Of a stretch of DNA of 64,000 nucleotides, positions 36,301-48,300 are shown one piece after another (positions within the stretch are counted from its first letter, which is position 1; every line of letters begins with the position of its first letter). Under the pieces are notes generated by a model, which worked only from the letters and a program-made list of their open reading frames with translations, made no database searches and was not told the DNA's origin. The stretch lies in assembly GCA_037367405.1 (NCBI GenBank), contig JAZKJV010003367.1:1-64000 (forward strand), written 5' to 3'. The translations under genes were made by a program, and so were the position numbers. The stretch is from Ottelia alismoides. Taxonomy: Eukaryota; Streptophyta; Magnoliopsida; Alismatales; Hydrocharitaceae.

Positions 36301-39300
36301 AACTAGAAAACATGAAATCCCCAATGGAAGGCGAATATTCGATGTCATGGTAGGACTTCATTTCCCTCATCAAAAATTTACATGAGAAACTAGAAAACAT
36401 GAAATCCCCAGAGAAGGTAATTTTTAACAAGGTTCCCTAATGGGTTCCCTAATGATGTGTACGAGTAATCCTCTGCCACATTAGGTTAGGTGGTGATAAC
36501 TGCTTCATTATAATTTCGCATGTGGTTGATACATGCTTTCCACCATTAGATAAGACGGAGAGGAACCTCCTCCTTTCGTACATGTTTTCCCTTGGAGTCG
36601 TTTTTAGTATTCTTTGTTGTTAACACTTTATTATTACTCATCTTTTTATTTCTCTTCATTCATTACGTTACACCCCAAGGCCACACACGTAAATTTTGGT
36701 ACCCCTCTCCACCCATATATATAAGAGGTACCCCACTTGCATAGTTAAGAAACATTTTCAATTACTCACATGGTATAAGAGGCATAAGAGCAGGCTATGC
36801 CTTAGGTCTTCGGAGAGAAGAGGAAGAGAACTACTGTCTCCTTTCCTCTCACGAAACATTCACCCCATTTTACAACATTGTCACCTATCTTCTCTTCCAC
36901 ATTCTCTTCGCAAACACCATCGCCTCAAATCGGTCTCCATCACCTCCAGCACTTCAAGTCATTGCCAATACCCACACAAACTTGGTGCAATCACCAACAA
37001 AGACTAAAGGCGATGCCATCATCGTTACCTCCAATGAAACCATCGACTCCATCACCTCCCAGGAACAATTTCAATCCCTGGAGTCTCCATTGTCACACGC
37101 GCCTCTCTCCTTGGTCGTTTTTATCGCCAACAATAACCACTTGGTCAACAACACATTTTAATCAACAACGACTACGTCTCAGTGGTCTCAATAGACTCAC
37201 GCATCCCCGACATCTATCAACCAATGTTTGTAAACATGAAAGGTAGAACGAGGCATTTTCCCTAGAGGCGAGATGTAGCCTCGAGGCGGTCAAGGCGTAA
37301 ATCTCAGTTTGTATAGAAAAATACTTATAAAGTGTAATAAATATATTCATTGATGAAATTATCTAATCTGACAGATATAATATAACATTATGATGAAATT
37401 ATGAAGACAACAACATGAAAAAATGCGATATGTCAATTCTATTGATCTTTCTATTAATTTTTACCTAATCAAAAGGGAAATCATTGGCTATAACTATCAC
37501 TAAAATATTTATCAAAGAGGGAGTCATTGGCTATAATTGTCATTAAAGATATTTGAGATGTTGATAAGATTTGAATCCTAACTGTATGTTCTGCTAATCC
37601 TAGTTGAAGAACGATTCGATGCCCTCCTATGCCACCACACCCTACCGGTACAAGGGTTTTCGCTAGTGCCCCCCATGAAGTTGCAGGGGGCAATCTCAAA
37701 ATTTTTTATATGGGCATTCGAATTCACATGCATATGAGATTTGTGGATCCATATGTTTAAGGGTGTCCACTGAAATAATTGAACATGTTAATGGTATTAT
37801 GAATATGAAAGAGGTAAGCATTAATCTTGTATAAATATATCCTTAATAACTAGGCCTTTATAAACATATGAAACTACTAATAGGACAGATTATTTTCTTA
37901 AAGAAATGCTCTGTGGTACTTTGGTGATAAATGGTGAAGTTTTTGGACACACACCTAAGTGGTGGAGTCTATTTTTTCTTGAAAAAATGCCATGTAAATC
38001 TTTATAGCCTCAGGGACCATCTCACTCGTCCCGCCTCACCGCCTTGCCTCGCCTCAATCGCCTTGGGCATCCGAGGTGCTCGCTTCAACCAGGAGGTCCG
38101 AGGCAGTCACCACGAGGCTCTTTGGCTCTGTCTCGTTTACCTCAAGCACCTTTGCTCATCGAGACGTGCCTTTTCAAACCATGCTCACAACAACACCTTT
38201 TCATTGCCACAAGAGGAGAACCATGGTATCTTTCATCTCTTACTACTATAGATTGGTTTGATGTGCTGAAAGTAGTTACTATGTCATAACAAATCCACGT
38301 TTATGTTTTACGATAGATTAATATACATAGACTACAACATGATATCCTTGTGGTTTTGAAACTCGTGAATCATGTTTGAAATAATATACTATTTTGCTCA
38401 TGAGTGAGAGATTAAGACCTCTTTCTTTGGCCTCATCACAAAATTGGACTTGAGAAACTATGTGCTCTAGTCTTAGTCAATAACAAATGTGATTGGAGGA
38501 GGGCAAGGAGCACATCATTATGGTGAAGAATTTAAGAAAGAATAGCAAGCTTGTAATGTGGAAGAAACAGTAACACTGAGGTTAAAACATGAATTATTAA
38601 GTGTTCAACGTTCATGAATGAAATTGTGCACTACAAGACTACCAAGTCCATGCATGAGAATTTATAACAAACATATTTTGATGAGAAGAATTTGGCTCAA
38701 ATTCTTTGAACAATGTTCGAAATGCGGTTCATGCTGTCGCATATGCAGCCACATATGCGTATGCAGTTACCCTTGCGAATCCCATATGGCATTTGCGGGG
38801 CCATATGCGGTTAAAGCGCATATGCGGTCTGAATAATCCACATATGCAGCCACATATTAAATAGGATTAATACCCGACCTCTTCCATCATCTCCAATTAC
38901 GCATCTTAAGAAACATTATTTTTTTGAAGCTTTATACATCATGATTTTTTTGAATTCTCATCAACAATATTTTTAGAATATGAGATTTTGGAACCATAAA
39001 TATACATCATTTGGTATTTGGCTTTATCCATTGCCTTAGAAATTGATGATCTATATTGCCATTGTCAATAATGTAATTGCATGTCTTATGCATAAATTGA
39101 ATAATTATTGCCGATTTTTAATGGAGCATTTCTTTCTTTTATAATTTATTATATTCATTATTCATATGATTCGATTTAATGGATTGTGTAGCCAACATCT
39201 GTCTTATCTAACATTCATTTTTAACGAAATGAATCATTTAATTTAATATTTTGTCAACTATTTTTATTATATTAATTATTAATTAATAATAATAATAATA

Positions 39301-42300
39301 ATTATTATTTTAAATTAAAATAACACAAACTGCATAATCCACATATACTTCCGTGTATCCGCTTACTAACTTCAGATCGCCGAACCAACCACACGTTGAC
39401 TTTTTGAACCTTGCCTTCGAATATATGTTGATATGTCTCAAATGAAGCGGAATGGTCACCCCTATGAACCGGTACCATTCTGCAAATCTGCATAGAATTT
39501 CGACTTTCATAGGTTCAACCCATACATACCTATTTGTACTCATACGACTCAAACTGTCTTCAATATCAATTGATGGTTGGATTATTTCTTGTAGGTTTGG
39601 ATTCTCCATATGAGATCTCATAAGCACTAATGAATATCGTGTCTGAGATTACTTTCACGAAAACTCCCTCTAATAGGCCAAGCTCACTCTCTATCTTTCT
39701 TCTTGAAGAACAATGAGTTGAAACCACCTTTGCCATGACTCAAACTGTCTTCAATATCAATTGATGGTTGGATTATTTCTTGTAGGTTTGGATTCTCCAT
39801 ATGAGATCTCATAAGCACTAATGAATATCGTGTCTGAGATTACTTTCACGAAAACTCCCTCTAATAGGCCAAGCTTACTCTCTATCCTTCTTCTTGAAGA
39901 ACAATGAGTTGAAACCACCTTTGCCATGACTACTTCATGTAGAAGAGACTGCGATACCTTCTTTAGAGGCATGAATCATAGTCGTGATACACCTAGGCTC
40001 GTCAGACCCTGATGCACTTTCTGAGGTTGTATTGATCATTCTAAGGATGTTGGGGAAAGCATTGCAAACCTCCAGTCACTTACCGCACGAAATCTATCTT
40101 GCTTGATGACTCCAATTCTCGTAAAATCTACAATATAATGGTAGCTTAATCATCATTAAGTGACCTCTCAACATACCTCTCTACTTCAGGTGGCTCTAGA
40201 CAGACCAACCTTTGTTGATCCTTCAGGTATAACTTCTAAGTGCTTTGCATGCCTTGATTCATCGAATTAATGTCATCTGCCAGTGGATTCAGACACATTA
40301 AGACACATCCGTTGCAACATGTTAGAAAATAGAGAATGCGGAAGCGTATCAGAAATAAGGATAAAGAATACGAAGGACACCAAGATTTACTTGGAACCCT
40401 ACTCCCTAAGGAGAGGGATGAAACCATGGGAGAATGCCTTGGAGGGCTTATATTCTATTGCTTTTCTCATCTGAATACAAGGGGTGTGGGGGTCTATATA
40501 TAGCCCCCACTGAGTCTCCACATCTCCAAACTGGTAGATGTGGGACTAAACTCTGGATGGGGTAAATGGATCCTGGAGAGATCCATTTACCCATCTATAA
40601 TATAAGTGATGCATAATATAATACTCCAACATTCCCCTCAAGCTGGAGCATACAATGCTAAGCTTGGACGAACAGAAAGAAACTCAACTCACGCCACAAG
40701 ACATTATAGACAATATCAACTCAAGGCGCACAACTGTCAGCTACTGTCGAGGACGTTGCTTCCCATGACGTGCATGTGAGGAGGGCGAACGGGCTGGAGT
40801 GTGAGTCGGCTGAATCTCTTCTTTGGAGAGCATGTGCTTTGTACTGTGCTTGTCAGAGTCACTGTAACTGAAATGAGGCTCCTCGTCGGAGTACTCTGGC
40901 CCACCACAACATGTGGATAACTGCTCCATCTCTGAAAAGGGATGAATTGAAAAGGCCGTGGAAGTGCAATCCTCGTCGGAGTCCACGATCGTTGGAAAAT
41001 GGAATCTGAAAAAAGTCTCCTCGTCGGAGAACTGAGCCTCTCCCATCTGGCACAAAGAATGATACTCTTCTCTGGAGTCCCTATGATACCACATGAAAAC
41101 CCTTGCCAACATGGCATAGGCAATGATCCTCTACTCTGGAGTCATTATGGCTCACATGAAAAACTTTGGTCGAAACACAAGAATGATGGGGACCACGATA
41201 AAAGATGGCATACATGTGCACATATGAAAGGACTGTATACCATGGAAGGCCATATCGCGATATATCGACGATATATCGGTATCGACAGGTCACCAATATA
41301 TCGCCGATATGGTCGATATCTAGTATCGACAGGCCAAAAATGCACAATCTCGATCCGATGTCGGCGATATGGTCGATATATCGTCGATATATCGACGATA
41401 TATCAGTATCTACATGGTACCAATACCGATACCGATATCGATATGTCCTTCCATGCTGTATACTCATGCATGTCTGAAACTGAAGACTCAGAAACATCTG
41501 AACATCGAGTTTGAACAACTGATCCTCTGTAGAGTCTGAACAATCTGTCTGGCCTGAAGAATCTGGATTTGAACTGGAATATGAAGAATCTATATCATGG
41601 TCGAAGAACTCTACACAATGCTCCCCTTTTCTCCCATACTTGTCGGAAAATGAACATCGACAAAGTTGGAAGAAGACAACAAAATGGGAAAAGAAAACAT
41701 TAATTAGCCGATTTTTTCGGCCTATATTCATTTTTCTTTTTTCTCGGCTATTTCCATTTTCTTTGTAAAGATAATTCTATGTACTCCGAGTAGTAATCGC
41801 TTATTTTATTTTTGTCATGTCTATCTTATGTAATTTACCCATAGGTCTCTCCTCTATATAAGAGAACCTAGGGTTCTATGGAATAAACAAGTCTTCTATT
41901 TTTCCCAACATAGTATCAGAACCGCGGTCCTAAACCGGTGCTCCATACCCTAACCCTAACCCTAACCCACCTGTCGACCCTCTCTCTCTCTCTCACTCTC
42001 TTTCTTTCTCCTTCCGTTGTCGCCGTCGGCACCCCCTTCCTTCCGCTGCCGTTGCCGCTGCCACCATTCCAGCAACGCCGTCGCTGTCGCTGCCGCCATT
42101 CCAGCAGCGCCTTTGCTGCCATCGTAGTAGCCCAGCGGCCCCGCTGCTGCCGCCGTTGTAGCTCCGCAGCATCCCAGTCGTCGCCGCCGTGCTCTTGTTG
42201 GTTCACTGGTGCCCTAGCGGCCCCGGTAGAAGTATCTCATCCTCGGCCGTCGATCTTTGTAGCCGTCGGCTACTCTCCTATTGTCGCAACGCAGGAGTTT

Positions 42301-45300
42301 GAGTAGGAATAATGGGTTTGAGTGCATAAGTCTACGTATGCATTCAAATCCGTACATGTCTATGTAGACACCTATTCGTTGGTCTACGTAACCCTGGTAT
42401 TCTTCCACCAGGAACATGCTAGAAAACAAAGTTGATGTGCCCGTCACATGCACCTTTCGTGGTCCAACGCCTATAATCGAGATGGACACGACGAACTATG
42501 AGCTCTGTGCTATGCAGTTCATGAGCCTCATGAAGTCAAATGGTAAGAAACATTTTCTTACTGAGGAGGAACCGGTGGAGAAGACTGGGGTGAGCGCCTC
42601 TTGGGAGGCAGATAATGCATATGCCAAAGTTTGACTTTCAGGGACATTGACGATAAAGATCGCCAATGATATGTTACACCAGCCTAATGCTAAGGCTATG
42701 TGGGATATCCTCGCAGCTACTTACTCTCAGGCGAGGAACGAAACCAAGATACTATTGCTTCAGTGCGACATATTAACAATCAAGCAGAATGGTCAACCTC
42801 TCCATTCGTTGTATACATCCTTGCGTGGGATGTTTGAGAAGCTCCACAACTTCATGCCTCTTACTGCTACCCCCGAGTAACAGAAGACATACAAGAATGC
42901 TATCATGGTTGGTGTCTTTTTGGCAACTCTGGATCCTAAATATGATGCTGCTCGCTCCCAGATTCTTGCGGACGCTACTATTCCTCTTATGGAAGAAGCT
43001 TTCCGTAGGCTCAGCAGGATCATTGTTCTGTCCTCTATCCCTAGTCAGAACTCTTCAACGATGGTAGCCTCCCGAGGCGGAGGAGGCGCTTCTTTCTTTC
43101 GTGGTCATGGTCCTTGCGGTAGAGGAGACCACATCCGTCATCCCTGCACGTTTTTCCATCATCCAAGTCATACCGAGGAGACATGCTACTCCAAGCATGA
43201 TTTCCCTGCATCAACCCGTGTAGCGGAGCAGGTCGAGTCTCATGCTGCTTCTACTCCAGATCAGAGGTTTGATGACCTCGTGGCTAGACTACGAGATATT
43301 ATGCCTCCTTCTTCATCATCTCATAGAGGCCATTCAGATGTTGCAGCTTCTGCATCCTCCAATACTTCTGCTACAACAAGCACATTAGGTAGTACTTATG
43401 CCTTTACGTCCTGTTATGGATCTAAGATTACATAGTGGATTATGGACTCTGGGGCGACACATCATTTATGTGGGGACAGTGACCAACTTACAACCTACAG
43501 ACAGGTTCCCCCTGGAAAAACTGTGGTGATAACTAATGGGATTCATTCCCCGATCACAGGACATGGGGAGATTGCCTTGATGCCCTCAATGCGTCTACAG
43601 AACATGTTACATGCCCCTGATTTTTATATGAATCTGTTATCCATTAGTCAGATTACAAAAGATCTGCACGCCGAGCTATATTTGACCCATCGACTCTTGT
43701 TTTTCAGGACATTCTTACAGGCAGGGTGATTGGCTGTGGCTGTGAGTAGGGTGGTCTCTATCGACTGGTTCAAACTCCATATGCAGGTCCATCTTCTGTT
43801 TCCGCAGGACCAGTCTCTCCTTTTACCTGGCATCTCCGTTTCAGTCATCTCCCTCTCCAGAAGTCGAGTCATATTTTACTACAGATCTCACCCGGATCCT
43901 TGTTCCAGTGCGAGGCTTGTCAGTTGGGGAAGTATCATCGATCGTCTTTCCCTAATTGTCAGAGTCGGAGTATTAGCTCTCCGTTTGAATTATTTTATGT
44001 TGACATTTGGGATCCGAGTCGTGTTCCTGATCATCAGGGGCACAAGTTTTATCTTGTTGCAGTCGACGATTTCTCTCGGTTGTCATGGATTTTATTATTG
44101 AAAAATAAATCTGAAGCAGGGGATATGATCAAAATATTTATTAGTGAAGTTTAGAATGTTTTCTCTTCCTCTGTGAAAATTATGAGAATAGATAATGCTT
44201 TGGAATTTTGTACGCGTTCTCTTTTCCATTTCTTCTCATCACGTGCCATTATTTATCAAAGAACATGTCCTTACACTTCTCAGTAGAATGGCGTTGCGGA
44301 ACGAAAGCATCACCATTTACTTGACATCACTCGGACACTTCTTATTCAGAGTCATGCCCCACATTCGTTTTGGGGTGATGCTGTTATTACTTCTTACAAC
44401 ATGTTATCTGGTGAATCGCATGCCTTCTACTGTCTTGTGTGAGAAAACTCCTTTCTCCATTGTCTTTCCTGATAAGGAGTTATTCTCACTTACCCCTCGT
44501 GTCTTTGGTTCTGTTGCATTCGTACACCAGTTGGCTCCATGTCTTGACAAGTTCTCTCCTAGAACTGCTAGACGTATGTTTGTTGGGTACTCCAGGACCC
44601 AGAAGGGATACCGATGTTATGATCCGTTGCGCATGAAATATCATATCAATGTCGATGTCACATTTTTCGAGTATGTGATGTTTTTCTCCCCTGCATGAGA
44701 TAGATTGGCTTCGCTCGATTCTGATGATGACGTTTACATGCCACCTCCTCCCACATCTCCGTCTTCTCTGCTACCTGTGCATGTTGTCTCGCTTCCGCCA
44801 CCACTACCACCACCGCCACTACCGCCTCCTCCTCCACCAATACCGTCTTCCACCCAGTCTCATATTGTTCCTACACTACCAAAATTCTATTCCGTTGACC
44901 TATATCTGCTCATGGACATCGCTCGTCATCCAACACGCCTCAGGTTTGTTCTGATAACATGATTTCTAATGATGGGTCTGGAGATTTGTCTGCGCAGGGA
45001 TCTTTACAGGTTGATAACCCAGAAGTGAATGATGCTAGCCATGACTTGGATTTACCCATTGCCTTACGGAAGCAAAAGCGTACTTGTGCCTCTTATCCTA
45101 TTGCCTTCCAGGTATCCTTCCATCGTCTGACGGGGGTCTTTCAGAGATTCGCAGTTGCTCTATCTGTCGTGGATATTCCACGAAGCTACCAGGAAGCTCT
45201 GAAGGATAGTCATTGGCACCTAGCTATGGAGGAGGAGATGGTTGCCTTGCAATCACGCGGTACCTAGAGTTTGGTGTCTACTCCACATGGAGTCTCAGTT

Positions 45301-48300
45301 GTCAGTTGCAAATGGGTGTTTACTGTTAAACACCATGCAGACAAGAGCATTGATCGTTACAAGGCAAGACTCGTAGCTCGCGGATTTACTCGGATCTATG
45401 GTGTGGATTATATGGACACATTCTCTCCCATTGCACGCCACTCTACGGATCCTTCTTCAGTTGCAGTGGTACGTGATTGACCTTTATTTCAGCTTGATGT
45501 TAAAAATGCCTTTTTGTATGGTTATTTACATGAGGAGGTCTATATGTAACAACCTCGGGTTTGCTGCTGAGGAGGAGGGTCAGCAGGTGTGTAGACTCCA
45601 TAAGGCAATATATGGCCTTAAGCAAAGCCCAAGGGCTTGGTTTCAAAAGCTATCATAATTGATGGAAAGACATGAGTTCAAGAGATCAAATGCAGATCAC
45701 TCACTGTTTGTGCAGAGGACACCTAGAGGCACTGTTGTGATCATGGTTTATGTTGATGATATACTTGTTATAGGAGATTGTGAGCATGGAATAAAAATGG
45801 CAAAAAGAATTTCTAGGTCGTCAGTTTGTTACGAAGGATTTGGGAACCCTAAGATATTTCTTAGGGTCTGTTTGGTTGCTGGGTTGGGTTGGGTTGGGGT
45901 ACCCCTGTGAATAGTAAACTGTGAGGAGGGTTGGGAGGGTTGGAAGGAGGGGTACACCGGTGTAGCCCAACCCAACCCGACAACCAAACGAACCCTTAGG
46001 GTTAGAATTTGCTAGGAATGCGCAGAATCTTGTGATGACCCAAAGGAAGTATGTCATAGATATGCTTGTTGAGACAAGGATGATTGGTTATCGACCATCC
46101 ACTACTCCTATGGATCCTAGCATGACATTATATGAATATGATACAGAAGAGATTGACAAAAGAAGATATAGAGAGATGGTGGGGAAGCTCTTATATGTTA
46201 CTATTACTAGACCTGACATCTCGTTTGCAATGAATCGGATGAGTCAGTTCATGGAGTAGCCCCGACATGTTCATATGGATGCTAAATACATTATATTGCG
46301 ATATTTGAAATCTTCTCCAGGTGCAGGATTGTTATTCAAGAAAGGAACAACACTTTCTGTTTCTACATGTGCTGATGCAGACTATGCACGGTGTCCTAAA
46401 GACAGCTACGTCTGGCTTTGCCGTATTCGTTGGCAATTCTCTTGTTTCTTGGAAAAGCAAGAAACAAATAATGGTAGCTAGATCGAGTGCCGAATTTGAG
46501 TATATGGCTATGGCACAAGCGAGCACAAAGATGATGTGGGTTCAAGCAGTGCTGGCAGATTTGTATATAAATATACCTCTGCCCATGCAGTTACAATGTG
46601 ATAATCAGGCTGCCCTGTTCATTGCAAACAATCCTGCATCCCATGAAAAAACGAAGCACATTGAGGCAGATTGTCACTACACTAGAGACATGATTCAGAA
46701 GGGCCTAATTTCTACCTCACATGTCAGTACAGGAGAGCAAACAATGGATATTTTTACCAATGAACTACTCAGAGGATCATTTCAGAAGTGTTCTTCCAAG
46801 CCGAGCATGATTGACATCTATGCTCCATCTTGAGGGGGAGTGTAGAGATAATTCTATGTACTCCGAGTAGTATCACTTATTTTATTTTATCATGTCTATC
46901 TTATGTAATTTACCCATAAGTCTCTCCTCTATATAAGAGAGCCTAGGGTTCTATGGAATAAACAAGTCTTCTATTTTTCCCAACATTCTTTAATAGCCGA
47001 CATATTATTTTAAATCATTTTTTTAACTGTTTATTTTTTTACGTACGTCTTTTTTAATCTTTTGTGTACGTTTTTTTAATTGTAAGTGCTTTTTTTTCGA
47101 ATCAGTTTTTTTAACAACGTATGGCTCAAAGGGCCCAAAACAGACCTTCTCTCTCTCTTTTTAATTTTTTTATGCCCATCTGGGACGAAAAATCCCTCAA
47201 CCCTCTTTAGGGTTCCCCGTGGGAATCCCTTTTTACAATGACCCCCCTGATGGGGCATTACCTGGATGCTGATCGTGAGCCTGGCACCCTGGAGTTCGAG
47301 AAGGGCTGAGATCTGGCCAAGGCTGCCTAGAGCTCCGCCTTGGGAATGCTGGAGGATGCTGCTCACCGCTACCTGAGATCTGAGGGTGCGACGAGCGCCT
47401 GCCACAATTAGAGCACACATCAACGCGCAGGTTTGGAGAGAGTTGGCGGTGAGAGGCACAATAGGGGGCTTCGCTTGGGATCTCGTGCGAGGGGGATTGA
47501 TGTGCGGCATCGCCTGCGTCGCTCGGAGAGGTGCGCGGCGCCAACGGACAACCTCCTAGGGGGCTGCCATCGCAAGGAGGCACAAGAAAGGCGCTCGCGC
47601 GAGGGAGAAAAGCGCCTGGTGCCCGAGATGGAGGAGAAACGGTGCTGCGGTTTGCCGCCGGGAACACAAGACGGCTGGAGATGGAAGCGATGCTGCGTGC
47701 CACATGGTTTCATGTTTAGTTCATCATCACCTTTTGGAAGAGATCTATGCATGAGATCTATATACTAGGTCATGTACTTAAAGGGCTTTATGGGAATCTA
47801 CATACTATAGCTGTGGCCCAGCATTGGGCCCAAACAATTTTGCCTCCTTTTTTTAAACACAGTAGCAGTGGGCCGGATCTCCTTCCTTTTTTTTAACGCA
47901 AAGCTCACAGGTTGAATCGATATATATCATACGAAAGGGGGTGTATCGGATGCCTTTTCCCAATCTCACACACGACATTAGGGTTCCCAAAAGGGGGGAG
48001 CCCAACGCTGCCAAATGGGAGGGTTCCCACTTAGTAGTGCCGCCTGGAGAACATGTTGAAGCCTCGCCGCCTGGTGAGGCGATCTGGAGAGGAGCTCGTC
48101 GCCTGAAGCTATGTAACCTCGCATCATGGTGGCTTCGAGAGGTCGCTTCAATGCTTCTTCTTCCGATATCGGATATGTATCGAGATATAGCTGTGGATTC
48201 TGCATCGGATCTGGCGATGCTTGGTCTCGTCGCGTGTGAGGAGGTCGATTTCGTTGGAGCGTCATGATGAGGTGCTCCGGATGGTGCTCCGCTATTTGAG

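Larger units (their letters stand above)
41764..46985 (+). mobile_element. Ty1/copia retrotransposon B with ~146-bp LTRs
   Basis: LTRs 41764-41910 and 46841-46985 are near-identical (TGTA...CCCAACA). TTCTT at 41759-41763 and 46986-46990 is the target duplication. A primer site variant (TAGTATCAGAACC) follows the left LTR, and TTGAGGGGGAG precedes the right LTR. The 5.2-kb body holds a dead gag-pol and a Tourist-like MITE. It lies in RH3 intron 4 in the sense direction. Confidence 0.95.
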
